Positions 19,256 through 27,168 of a DNA stretch of 64,000 nt are shown piece after piece (position 1 is the first letter of the stretch; each line of letters begins with the position of its first letter). A program made the translations under genes and the position numbers. The DNA lies in the NCBI RefSeq assembly GCF_003633775.1, contig NZ_RBIN01000011.1:1-64000 (forward strand), written 5' to 3'. The notes below the pieces were generated by a model. The model was given only the letters and a program-made list of their open reading frames with translations. It was not told where the DNA came from and ran no database searches. The DNA is from Kushneria sinocarnis (GTDB lineage: Bacteria; Pseudomonadota; Gammaproteobacteria; Pseudomonadales; Halomonadaceae).

Positions 19256-19528
19256 ATGGGACGCACGGTATTCTGCCGCAAGTATCAGCAGGAGATGGAA
19301 GGGCTCGACATGCCGCCGCTGCCCGGCAAGAAGGGCCAGGAGGTGTACGAGAACGTCTCGAAGCAGGCCTGGGAGGAGTGGCAGGCCCAGCAGACCCGGC
19401 TGATCAACGAAAAGCACCTCAACATGCTGGAGCCGGAGACCCGGCGTTATCTGATGGAGCAGATGGAACGCTTTCTGGATAACGAGGAGGTCGACCAGGC
19501 GCAGGGCTACGTACCGCCCTCTTCCTGA
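19256..19528 (+). CDS. yggX: Fe(2+)-trafficking / oxidative damage protection protein YggX
   Basis: 90-residue protein of the YggX family, which lowers damage from labile iron and may supply iron to Fe-S enzymes such as Mut[17 protein letters not shown] contains the single conserved Cys near the N-terminus, and [20 protein letters not shown] is the family core. The upstream AGGGAG is well placed. Probably co-transcribed with mutY. Confidence 0.95.
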   Translation: MGRTVFCRKYQQEMEGLDMPPLPGKKGQEVYENVSKQAWEEWQAQQTRLINEKHLNMLEPETRRYLMEQMERFLDNEEVDQAQGYVPPSS

Positions 19529-19626
19529 GGCCGTGAGCAGGCGTCATGGCAGTCGATTCGGGAAAATCTTCGCCAGGTGCTTGACCCATGGTCCGGTTTT
19601 CGGTTTAATACGCAGCCGTTGGCGAC

Positions 19627-19702
19627 GGCCAGATAGCTCAGTCGGTAGAGCAGTGGATTGAAAATCCTCGTGTCGGCGGTTCGATTCCGTCTCTGGCCAC
19701 CA
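19627..19702 (+). tRNA. tRNA-Phe (GAA)
   Basis: 76-base cloverleaf. The acceptor GGCCAGA pairs with TCTGGCC, the anticodon GAA sits in the loop TTGAAAA at 19660-19662, GGTTCGATTCC forms the T arm, and the CCA end is encoded. First of three tandem tRNAs. Confidence 0.95.
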
Positions 19703-19707
19703 TCTGG

Positions 19708-19782
19708 TGGGGTATAGCCAAGCGGTAAGGCACCGGTTTTTGGTACCGGCATTCGCAGGTTCGAGTCCTGCTACCCCAGCCA
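19708..19782 (+). tRNA. tRNA-Gln (TTG)
   Basis: 75-base cloverleaf with acceptor TGGGGTA/TACCCCA, anticodon stem CCGGT/ACCGG, loop TTTTGGT (anticodon TTG at 19740-19742), and an encoded CCA. The wobble U is a known target of the selenouridine synthase encoded at 9.6 kb. Confidence 0.95.
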
Positions 19783-19813
19783 CGCCAGCCTCCTTCCAAA
19801 AGGAATTCCCGCT

Positions 19814-19889
<76 letters not shown>

Positions 19890-19927
19890 TTGATTTTTCC
19901 AGTTTTATCAATGGTTTGGAAGACATC

Positions 19928-19956
19928 AAAGGCCGCCGTCAGGGCGGCTTTTTTGT
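19928..19956 (+). terminator. Terminator of the tRNA array
   Basis: GCCGCC and GGCGGC pair around a short loop, followed by TTTTTT. It starts about 38 bases after tRNA-Thr. Confidence 0.85.
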
Positions 19957-20139
19957 GTCCGTGCGTACCATTCGACGTACTGAACCGGCGGTTTTCAGCG
20001 CTCATCCGACGACCCAACTACCGGGTTGCCAATGATCCTGCCCGGGACCGGCACCGAGGGTGCGGATATCCCCCTTCATGAGCTGCCTCGGGAAAAGTGC
20101 CTCGGGCCGCGAGACTTCGCGCCATTTTTCTGTCAGAAT

Positions 20140-20158
20140 TAAAATGATAATAATTCGT
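20140..20158 (+). promoter_or_regulatory. Candidate Fur box
   Basis: A 19-base window centred on TGATAAT matches the GATAATGATAATCATTATC consensus at 13 positions by eye. It lies in an AT-rich patch with a -10-like TTATAC just downstream (about 20163-20168), about 225 bases before the iron-type ABC importer. The rest of the 427-base gap 19957-20383 shows no convincing gene. Confidence 0.6.
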
Positions 20159-20383
20159 ATTGTTATACCGGAGGAGTTCAGGGGGTCGCGCAGCTGACAG
20201 GCGCAGCTGCCCGATAACGCCGAACCGGTCCGGCAAGGTGAGGATGATCGCGGTCGGCACGTGCCGTCCGGGAGCTCGCCTTCCCCTTGCGAACACCCAT
20301 CCATCCTGTCCTGTACCCGTTGCCGGAGGAGCGTACTCTGCCGTCACGGCTATCGGGCCCGAACTGCCGGGAGAATGGCAACA

Positions 20384-21313
20384 ATGAGGTCGAGTCTGAA
20401 GTTCCCGTTCAAATGTTCGCTGCTGCTGGGAGCCGGGCTCTGCCTTGCTGTGACGGCAGCGGTGGCGCAGGCACGGACTGTCGCTACCGCCCATGGCGAG
20501 ATTGACATCGATGGCCGGCCCGAACGGGTGGTGACCCTGTACGAGGGGGCTCTGGATGCGGCCCTGGTGGCAGGCGTAACGCCGCTGGGGGCGGTAGCGA
20601 CCCGAGGGGGCAAGGGCGTGGCCGCATACCTGCAGTCGCAGGCCGGGGATGTCGCCATTGTCGGTACGGCCAGGGAGACCAATATCGAAGCGGTGGCGGC
20701 GCTGGGGCCGGACCTGATCCTGGCTGCCCCCTCCCTTTCCGATGAGCAGTATCAGCTGCTGTCACGACTGGCGCCGACGATCGTGCCGGCCGATACCGGC
20801 TTTCGGCCCGATGCCTGGAAGGAGCAGGCGCGACTCTACGCCCGGGCACTCGACCGGGAAGCGCCGGTGAGCGCAGCCATTGAAGCGGTCGAGCAGCGGG
20901 CCGATGCGCTGGCGGAACAGCAGCCTGCAGGTGAAACGACAGCTACGCTGGCACGCTGGATGCCCCACGGTCCCATGATCATGTCCACCCGGCTGTTTTC
21001 CACCGGTCTGCTTGCGGCCAGTGGCTATGCGGTCAGGGACGGCGGTGCCGTCAGGGAGGGGCGTCCGCATAGCGATCCCCTGAGCCTGGAAAACCTGGCG
21101 CGCATCGACAGCGATCGGTTGTTTCTGGCAACGCTGAATGATGACGGGGACAAGGCGCTCGCCGCGGCCCGCCGGTCGCCGGCATTCGAGCGCCTGCAGG
21201 TAGTGGACGACGGCCATGTCGTGGCCGTCGATGGACAGCTGTGGACCAGCGCCTCGGGGCCGCTTGCCGCCCAGCGCGTGCTGGACGATATCGAGCAGGC
21301 GCTGGCGCAGTGA
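20384..21313 (+). CDS. Iron-siderophore/haem ABC transporter substrate-binding protein
   Basis: 309 residues with a signal peptide (hydrophobic 11-25, cleavage near AVAQA-RT) and a class III periplasmic-binding fold (FecB/FhuD/BtuF type): PERVVTLYEGALDAALVAG, NIEAVAALGPDLILAAPS, and a C-terminal SASGPLAAQRVLDDIE. It captures a ferric chelate in the periplasm and delivers it to the two permeases that follow. ATG 20384 is preferred over ATG 20375 because GGGAG is then about ten bases away instead of two. First gene of a four-gene operon behind a candidate Fur box. Ligand not predictable; the sequence resembles ferric dicitrate/hydroxamate binders. Confidence 0.87.
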   Translation: MRSSLKFPFKCSLLLGAGLCLAVTAAVAQARTVATAHGEIDIDGRPERVVTLYEGALDAALVAGVTPLGAVATRGGKGVAAYLQSQAGDVAIVGTARETNIEAVAALGPDLILAAPSLSDEQYQLLSRLAPTIVPADTGFRPDAWKEQARLYARALDREAPVSAAIEAVEQRADALAEQQPAGETTATLARWMPHGPMIMSTRLFSTGLLAASGYAVRDGGAVREGRPHSDPLSLENLARIDSDRLFLATLNDDGDKALAAARRSPAFERLQVVDDGHVVAVDGQLWTSASGPLAAQRVLDDIEQALAQ

Positions 21314-21340
21314 AGGGCGTTTTCCGGACAGCGGGGGCGC

Positions 21341-22354
21341 ATGACTGAAAGGACTGCTGCCGGGCGCGTGGCGCTCCCCCGGCTGATGCTGATGCTGCTG
21401 GCTGTTCTCGGGCTGGTCATGCTGACCAGCCTGCTGTTCGGGGCCGGAAGCGTAGGCCCCGAGGCCGCCTGGCGTGTTCTGGCCGGTGGTGGCAGTGGCG
21501 ATGAGCGTTTCACGGTACTGTCGCTGCGCCTGCCGCGCGCGCTCGTGGGACTGGCAGTGGGGGCCGCTCTCGGCATCGCGGGAGGGCTGATCCAGGCGGC
21601 GGCACGCAACCCGCTGGCGGAACCGGGGCTGCTCGGTGTCAGCGCCGGAAGCGCACTGGCGGTTGCCGTGGCGCTGGTGCTGGGGGCCAGCGCGGCCACG
21701 CTCAGGGTGTCCGTGGCTCAGCTCGGTGCCCTGGTCGGCTGTCTGCTGGTGCTGGCGGCGGCCCGGCTCAATGGTGCCGGCAGTGATCCGGTGCGGCTGG
21801 TGCTGGCGGGGGCGGTGCTGTCAGGACTGCTGGGCGCACTGACCTCACTGCTGCTGCTGGCGGATCAGCGCAGTGCCGATGAAATCCGCTTCTGGATCGT
21901 GGGCAGCCTGGCCGGTCGGCGGCTGCAGGAGCTCAAGGCCATCCTGCCGAGTCTGGCCGTTGCCGGAGTGCTTGTCATGCTGATCGCCCGCCCGCTGGCG
22001 GCCATGGCACTGGGCGAGCGGATCGCCACGGGGCTGGGACATCATCCCGGCCTGATCCGCCTGCTGACCGTGCTTGCGGTGGCCCTGCTGGTCGGCGCCG
22101 CTACGGCAGTAGCCGGGCCGATTGCCTTCATCGGGCTGGTGGTCCCGTTTGCGGCCAGAGCCCTGGCCGGCCCTGATGTTCGTCGCACCCTGTGGCTGGC
22201 ACTGCCGCTGGGTCCCATCCTGACGGTGGGCGCCGATATCCTGTCGCGTTTGCTGATAGCGCCCTCGGAAATGCCGCTGGGCGTGATTACGGCACTGATC
22301 GGGGCACCCGTGCTGATTGCCGTGGTCCGTGCTCACCGATTACCTGCGGTCTGA
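21341..22354 (+). CDS. FecCD-family ABC permease (first)
   Basis: 337 residues with about ten membrane helices. Family landmarks are RLPRALVGLAVGAALGIAGG, the QAAARNPLAEPGLLGVSAG coupling region and GPIAFIGLVVP near the C-terminus. It forms the heterodimeric membrane channel with the next gene, as FecC/FecD or FhuB halves do. It starts 27 bases after the binding-protein gene. Confidence 0.93.
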   Translation: MTERTAAGRVALPRLMLMLLAVLGLVMLTSLLFGAGSVGPEAAWRVLAGGGSGDERFTVLSLRLPRALVGLAVGAALGIAGGLIQAAARNPLAEPGLLGVSAGSALAVAVALVLGASAATLRVSVAQLGALVGCLLVLAAARLNGAGSDPVRLVLAGAVLSGLLGALTSLLLLADQRSADEIRFWIVGSLAGRRLQELKAILPSLAVAGVLVMLIARPLAAMALGERIATGLGHHPGLIRLLTVLAVALLVGAATAVAGPIAFIGLVVPFAARALAGPDVRRTLWLALPLGPILTVGADILSRLLIAPSEMPLGVITALIGAPVLIAVVRAHRLPAV

Positions 22355-22359
22355 AAAGC

Positions 22360-23463
22360 ATGAAACCCGATGCCGCTGACTTGTTGATGACCTGCTCCGC
22401 TGACCGCGATGGCGTACCGGCGCCCGCCGGCTTCCGGCGGCTGGGGGGTGTGGTGTGTGGCAGGGAGTATTCGCTGCTCATCGATCGCCGGGCTGCCCTG
22501 GCCAACCTGCTGCTGCTGGCGGCGGTGCTGCTGGTCGCGGTGCTGGCGCTTTCGCTGTGCAGTATCACGCTGTCGCCGCGACAGGCGCTGGCGGGGCTTT
22601 TCGGAACCGGCGAGGCGATTCATGTGTTCGTGGTGCAGGAGCTGCGGCTGGTGCGCCTGATGGCCGGGCTGGCGACCGGCGCGGCCTTCTCGCTGGCGGG
22701 CTGTTTGATGCAGACCGTGGCCCGGAACCGGCTGGCGACGCCCGGCATCATCGGTATTGACAACGGCGCCACCGCCTTTGCTGTTGCCTCTGTCGTGGGG
22801 CTCGGCGTCGGTCTGGCGCCGCCGCCAATGGCCCTGGCCGGAGCCGCGACGGCAACGGTGGTGACCTTTGCTCTGGCCTGTGATGTCGGCACCCGGGGGT
22901 ATCGTTTCATCGTGGCGGGCATCGGCGTCGGAGCGGTGTTCGGCGCGCTGACGCAGCTTTTGATGATGCGGGTGGCGATTGATGTCGCCAATGCGGCCTA
23001 TCCCTGGACGGTGGGCAGTCTCAATGCCCGCAATTCCGAGGCACTGCGCTGGCTGCTGATCGGTCTGCTCCCGGGGTTCGCAGTGGCTCTCCGACTGGCG
23101 CGGGCGCTGACGATACTGCGCTTTTCCGATGCCATTGCCCGGGGGCTGGGCTATCGCGCGAGTGCCTGTCGCCATGCTGCCCTGGCGCTTTCGGTGACAC
23201 TTACGGCGCTGGCTGTCGCCGTGGCCGGCCCGGTGGGGCTGGTGGCCCTGATCGGGCCGGAAATGGCCCGTCGGCTCTCCTCGCCACGCGGGGTGCCGCT
23301 GACGGCAGCGATGCTGGCCGGTGCACTGCTCATGACCCTTGCCGACCTGGTCGGGCGACTGCTGCTGGCTCCCATCGAGGTGCCGGTCGGTATCGTCACG
23401 GCCATTGTCGGCGCGCCCCTTCTGCTGTGGATGCTGCTGCGCCCCGAGGCGAGGTTGACGTGA
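22360..23463 (+). CDS. FecCD-family ABC permease (second)
   Basis: 367 residues from ATG 22360, six bases after the previous stop. RLMAGLATGAAFSLAGCLMQ, VARNRLATPGIIGIDNGA and GPVGLVALIGPEMAR are the FecCD motifs. The N-terminal 40 residues before the first helix are cytoplasmic and not conserved, so a later start (for example ATG 22387) is possible. Its stop overlaps the ATG of the ATPase gene (TGATG). Confidence 0.92.
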   Translation: MKPDAADLLMTCSADRDGVPAPAGFRRLGGVVCGREYSLLIDRRAALANLLLLAAVLLVAVLALSLCSITLSPRQALAGLFGTGEAIHVFVVQELRLVRLMAGLATGAAFSLAGCLMQTVARNRLATPGIIGIDNGATAFAVASVVGLGVGLAPPPMALAGAATATVVTFALACDVGTRGYRFIVAGIGVGAVFGALTQLLMMRVAIDVANAAYPWTVGSLNARNSEALRWLLIGLLPGFAVALRLARALTILRFSDAIARGLGYRASACRHAALALSVTLTALAVAVAGPVGLVALIGPEMARRLSSPRGVPLTAAMLAGALLMTLADLVGRLLLAPIEVPVGIVTAIVGAPLLLWMLLRPEARLT

Positions 23464-24278
23464 TGAGTGAAGCGAACGATACGGTTTCGACGCTGGCTGC
23501 CAGCCGGCTCACCCTGGGGTATGGGCGTGGGCGTGCCAGGCGCCCGGTCATCGCCGGGCTCGATCTGTCCCTGCCGCCCGGTCGGGTGACGGCCATCGTC
23601 GGCCCCAACGGCTGTGGCAAGTCGACCCTGCTGGCCGGACTGGCGCGTCTGCATGCGCCGGATGGTGGCGCGGTACTGCTTGATGGCCATGATATCCGGC
23701 GACTGCCGGTGCGCGAGATGGCGAGAAGGCTGGCGCTGCTGCCCCAGGAGGCACAGGCGCCGGAGGGCTTGACCGTGGCAGAGCTGATCCGCTTCGGGCG
23801 TCAGCCGCATCAGCGACTGTTTCAGCAGTGGTCGGCCCGGGATCGGCGTATCGTGGATGAGGCCCTGACCGCTGCTGATCTGCACGAGCTTGCGGATCGG
23901 CCGCTGGAGGCGATGTCCGGCGGGCAGCGTCAGCGTGCCTGGATTGCCATGGCGATCGCTCAGCAGACGCCCCTGCTGCTGCTCGATGAGCCGACTGCGG
24001 CACTGGATCTGGGTCACCAGCTCGAGGTCTTCGAGCTGCTCCGGGGGCTGGCCGCCACGGGCAAGACACTGGCCATGGTGGTACATGACCTGGCCAGCGC
24101 CTGCCGCTTTGCCGATTATCTGGTCGCCATGAAGGAGGGTGCCATCGTGGCAGCGGGCGCGCCGCGGGAGGTGGTCACGCAGCAGCTGGTACGCGATCTC
24201 TACGGGGTCGAGTGTACCCTGCTGGAGGACCCGATCACCGGTAGTCCCGTGCTGACCGGCCTGCGTGCCCTGAAATGA
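23463..24278 (+). CDS. Iron-type ABC transporter ATP-binding protein
   Basis: 271 residues. Walker A GPNGCGKST, Q-loop LLPQEAQAPEGLTV, signature MSGGQRQRAWIAMAI, Walker B LLLLDEPTAALDL and switch His in MVVHDL are complete. It most resembles FecE/FhuC-type ATPases that energise the FecCD permeases. Translationally coupled to the preceding permease. I see no clear terminator after it. Confidence 0.95.
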   Translation: MSEANDTVSTLAASRLTLGYGRGRARRPVIAGLDLSLPPGRVTAIVGPNGCGKSTLLAGLARLHAPDGGAVLLDGHDIRRLPVREMARRLALLPQEAQAPEGLTVAELIRFGRQPHQRLFQQWSARDRRIVDEALTAADLHELADRPLEAMSGGQRQRAWIAMAIAQQTPLLLLDEPTAALDLGHQLEVFELLRGLAATGKTLAMVVHDLASACRFADYLVAMKEGAIVAAGAPREVVTQQLVRDLYGVECTLLEDPITGSPVLTGLRALK

Positions 24279-24397
24279 GGGTATCGGCCGTGCGGAAGAG
24301 TGGCTCCGGCGTGGGATGATTTTACGCAACCCTTCATTTTCCGCGCTGCCGGCCGATGCTGCTTGTGGCGTTGCGCCCTGTTGCCGAGACCTGCCTG

Positions 24398-24598
24398 ATG
24401 AATATTGCCCCTCCGAGCCATGGCGATGCCAGTCGCCCTCCGCCCAGCTGCTTTCTCTGTGGCAGTCAGCTCTTCGTGATCGATCCGGCTGATATCGACG
24501 AGAGCCGGGTAAACTGCGCCCGCTGTCGGGCCTATCTGGGGCGGGTTGACGATCTTCTCAGCGAACTCACCCTGCGCAATCGCGTCCCGTGGGGCTGA
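24398..24598 (+). CDS. Small zinc-ribbon-like hypothetical protein
   Basis: 66 residues from ATG 24398. Two Cys pairs, CFLC and CARC, are separated by about 23 residues, as in a rubredoxin-like zinc ribbon. The rest is unremarkable and ends TLRNRVPWG. No confident function. A longer frame starts at ATG 24356. It lies between the iron importer and a GNAT gene in the same direction. Confidence 0.6.
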   Translation: MNIAPPSHGDASRPPPSCFLCGSQLFVIDPADIDESRVNCARCRAYLGRVDDLLSELTLRNRVPWG

Positions 24599-24672
24599 TC
24601 GGGGCCGCCGGGCTTGCACCTCACGCAGTAAAGGTCATGATGAGGCCTTCATTCACCGGCGGTGTCGGATGC

Positions 24673-25260
24673 ATGGATATTCGTTTGCTGCACGGCCGCG
24701 AGATGGCGCCCTGGCTCGATGAGCTGGCCCGCCTGCGGATCACCGTTTTCCGTGAGTTCCCCTATCTCTATGATGGTTCGGCCGCCTACGAGGCCGACTA
24801 TCTGCAGACCTATGTCGAGTCACCCCGGAGCCTTTGCGTTCTGGTACTGGATGCCGACCGGGTGGTCGGCGCCTCGACCGCCCTGCCGCTGACGGACGAG
24901 ACCGAGGAGTTCATGCGCCCCTTTCGCACGGCGGGCTGGGCCCCGGAACGGATCTGTTATTTCGGTGAGTCGATTCTTCTGCCTGAGTGGCGGGGCCAGG
25001 GACTGGGCGTGCGCTTTTTCGAGGCCCGTGAAGCGCACGCCCGGCAGCTGGAGCATGTCGACCGGTGCGCCTTCTGCGCCGTGGAACGGCCCGCGGATCA
25101 TCCGTTGCGCCCGCCAGACTATCGACCGCTCGATGAGTTCTGGCGCCGGCGCGGCTACCGTCATCATCCCGAATTGCGCACCGACTATGTCTGGCAGGAT
25201 GTCGATGCGTCACGGCCCTCTGCCAAGCCGCTCTCCTTCTGGATGCGCAAGCTGCCCTGA
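24673..25260 (+). CDS. GNAT family N-acetyltransferase
   Basis: 195 residues. The acetyl-CoA-binding motif A is seen as LPEWRGQGLGVRFFEAREAHA (split by position 110-130), preceded by the beta-4 strand ICYFGESILL. The family acetylates amines on small molecules or proteins; the substrate here is unknown. ATG 24673 matches the domain start; an in-frame extension to 24589 lacks support. It converges on a small lipoprotein gene, with a 7-bp hairpin (25257-25284) spanning the two ends. Confidence 0.85.
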   Translation: MDIRLLHGREMAPWLDELARLRITVFREFPYLYDGSAAYEADYLQTYVESPRSLCVLVLDADRVVGASTALPLTDETEEFMRPFRTAGWAPERICYFGESILLPEWRGQGLGVRFFEAREAHARQLEHVDRCAFCAVERPADHPLRPPDYRPLDEFWRRRGYRHHPELRTDYVWQDVDASRPSAKPLSFWMRKLP

Positions 25261-25272
25261 GCGCTTGATCCG

Positions 25273-25635
25273 TCAGTCGCTCAGCCCCTGCAGCCAGCGC
25301 CCGCGTACCAGCCGACCGTCATGATAGTCGCAGCGGTAGGTAACCGGCAGCCGGGGGTCGAAGCGGCTCAGACCCAGCAGTACGCCACGGACAATGACCA
25401 CGTCGTCATCGTCATCGTGGCTGATTCGTGAGGTGACATCGGTGGCCCGGGTGACCGGCGCATAGGCCAGCATGGTGGTGGCACAGGCCTGTTGCAGATC
25501 CTCGGTATCGTGGCCGGGGTGGGTGTTGATCTCCAGCGGAGCGGCGGCCGGACGAGAGAGGTCTTCCGGAACCCCTCCGGCGCAGGCAGAGAGCGCGCAT
25601 AGAGCGGAGAGCAGCAGTGTCGTGCGAAGCAGCAT
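25273..25635 (-). CDS. Small hypothetical lipoprotein
   Basis: 120 residues from ATG 25635. The signal peptide LLLSALCALSAC carries a lipobox ending in Cys at about 18. The mature part has the acidic run ISHDDDDDVV and a C-terminal VTYRCDYHDGRLVRGRW, where paired Cys (in QQACATTM and YRC) could form a disulfide. No family recognised. GGGAG lies about 13 bases upstream of the ATG. Confidence 0.75.
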   Translation of the reverse strand: MLLRTTLLLSALCALSACAGGVPEDLSRPAAAPLEINTHPGHDTEDLQQACATTMLAYAPVTRATDVTSRISHDDDDDVVIVRGVLLGLSRFDPRLPVTYRCDYHDGRLVRGRWLQGLSD

Positions 25636-25748
25636 GGTGGTGAATTCTCCCGTTGGCATGCGTCCCTTCGGACCCGTCAGCGAAGGTGACCACCCCCATG
25701 CAGTATCCCGCTCAGGGTCGGCATGGCAGGCCGTTACAGCCTGCCACG

Positions 25749-26471
25749 TCAGTACACCCGCCCGCTGTGCCAATAGCAGTGGCCGATGATCTGCACGTTG
25801 CCGAGCTGCTCCGGCTCGATGATCTCCGGTGCATAATGATCGTTGTCCGAGGAGAGCCGCAGGGCGCCACTGGCCAGTCGCTGTACCCGCTTGATGCGCA
25901 GCTCGTCGCCCACGCGGATCAGGAAGACGCCATCGGGTCGGATGATGGAACGATTGATCAGCACCGTATCGCCATCCTTGAGGGTACCGTCCATGGAATC
26001 GCCGCGGACGCGTACGGCCACCAGGTCCTTGAGGTGCAGGCCCTCCTTGAGGATCCAGTCGTGGCGAAAGCTGAGAAAGGTCTCCACCTGCTCACTGTCG
26101 AACAGCTGGCCCGGCCCGGCCGCAGCCTCGATGTCATAGAGTGGCACGCCCACGAAATCGCGCAGGGCGAAATGCGACGGCAGGTCGCTGTCCGGCTCGC
26201 TCCAGGCGGGCGTCGCCGGCATTTCCCAGGGCGGCGCGCCCTTGCCCATGATCAGCCAGTCCAGGCTGGCATCATATTCAACTGAAAGTTCAATACACTC
26301 ATCGATCGGGACCGTTCCGCGCTTCTTCCAGTTGTGTATGGCACTGGTGGACTTGCCAAAGCGCTGAGCCAGCTGATAGTCGGATGAAACGCCAAGTAGC
26401 TGTTTCATGCGGGCCATGATGGCATTGGTCATAGCCAGACTTTCGCTGTCCCCGGTGGGCGACATAGTCAT
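25749..26471 (-). CDS. Phage CI-type repressor with S24 (LexA-like) peptidase domain
   Basis: 240 residues. Residues about 15-80 match the helix-turn-helix domain of 186-type CI repressors (GKSTSAIHNWKKRGTVP, then SLDWLIMGKG). The C-terminal S24 domain has catalytic Ser159 in RGDSMDG and Lys194 in RIKRV. AAAGPG at 116-121 holds an Ala-Gly about 40 residues before the Ser, where LexA/CI cleave themselves. This predicts a DNA-binding repressor that could inactivate itself during the SOS response. It is divergent from an Ogr-like activator gene, with operator-like repeats between. No integrase or phage structural genes are nearby. Confidence 0.9.
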   Translation of the reverse strand: MTMSPTGDSESLAMTNAIMARMKQLLGVSSDYQLAQRFGKSTSAIHNWKKRGTVPIDECIELSVEYDASLDWLIMGKGAPPWEMPATPAWSEPDSDLPSHFALRDFVGVPLYDIEAAAGPGQLFDSEQVETFLSFRHDWILKEGLHLKDLVAVRVRGDSMDGTLKDGDTVLINRSIIRPDGVFLIRVGDELRIKRVQRLASGALRLSSDNDHYAPEIIEPEQLGNVQIIGHCYWHSGRVY

Positions 26472-26480
26472 AATTGATCG

Positions 26481-26517
26481 CCTTAAAGTTGACCAATCCC
26501 CTTAAAGGGCATAGATT
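26481..26517. promoter_or_regulatory. Candidate operator/promoter between the CI-type repressor and Ogr-like genes
   Basis: CCTTAAAG occurs twice in direct orientation (26481-26488 and 26500-26507), 19 bases apart, and the second copy is part of the 11-base palindrome CCCTTAAAGGG (26499-26509). A plus-strand promoter-like pair, TTGACC (26489-26494) and TAGATT (26512-26517), is spaced by 17 bases and overlaps the repeats. This suits repressor control of the Ogr-like gene and autoregulation. Inferred from layout only. Confidence 0.5.
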
Positions 26518-26657
26518 GTGAGCCGTAAATGATGAACTTATAGGAGCTTACTACAGGTTGCCGCCGTTGTCCGCCGCTTTGCATGCCGGATTGTGCTGAT
26601 CCGGGCGAGAGCGATGACAGGTAACCGGGCTCCGATACAACGAGAGGAGGTATATTC

Positions 26658-26912
26658 ATGGAACGACGCAACAACATGCGGCTGAGCTGCCCCCACTGCG
26701 GTGAATTTGCCCGTATTCGCAAGAGTCAGCAGCTGACCCCGGTCTATCGGGAGGCCACCGTCGAGTGTCAGAACCCGGATTGCGGCTGGCGGGGCAAGAT
26801 GGCGCTGGAAATGACCCAGACCCTGACCTTCAGCCAGCAGCCCAATCCGGAGATCCGGCTGCCGATGTCCCCCCGGCTGCGGGACAGCATTCGTGAACAG
26901 CTGACGCAGTAG
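26658..26912 (+). CDS. Ogr/Delta-like zinc-finger transcription activator
   Basis: 84 residues. Cys11, Cys14, Cys37 and Cys42 make C-X2-C-X22-C-X4-C, the exact spacing of phage P2 Ogr and 186 B, which activate late tail/capsid promoters through the RNA polymerase alpha subunit. The C-terminal part (PEIRLPMSPRLRDSIREQ) is not Ogr-like. GAGGAGG precedes the ATG by about nine bases. It is paired with a 186-type repressor but without other phage genes in the window; targets unknown. Confidence 0.82.
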   Translation: MERRNNMRLSCPHCGEFARIRKSQQLTPVYREATVECQNPDCGWRGKMALEMTQTLTFSQQPNPEIRLPMSPRLRDSIREQLTQ

Positions 26913-26919
26913 GATTGAC

Positions 26920-27141
26920 ATGGAGTGCGATACGATCATGGAACAGGTCAGGGAGAAGATGCAGCCCCGGGGTACGCTGTGCGAAACCGGGGCGCTGACC
27001 ATCATTCGCGATGGCGAGGTCCATCGCTACGAGCGGGCGATGCTGCTGACCTTCGAGGAAGTGGAGCAGCTGCAGGAGGCGCTGGCCTCCCGCCACTGCG
27101 CCTGGCGCTTCCAGCGGGAACCCGGGCCGCAGCATTCGTGA
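26920..27141 (+). CDS. Hypothetical protein downstream of the Ogr-like gene
   Basis: 73 residues, seven bases after the Ogr-like stop, so probably the same transcript. GALTIIRDGEVHRYERAMLLTFEEVEQLQEAL suggests a small beta-hairpin plus helix. No family recognised. ATG 26938 is an alternative start. A 7-bp hairpin (27141-27160) separates it from the convergent gene. Confidence 0.6.
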   Translation: MECDTIMEQVREKMQPRGTLCETGALTIIRDGEVHRYERAMLLTFEEVEQLQEALASRHCAWRFQREPGPQHS

Positions 27142-27168
27142 CCGGCACCGTGCTGCCGGTCCGGCATT

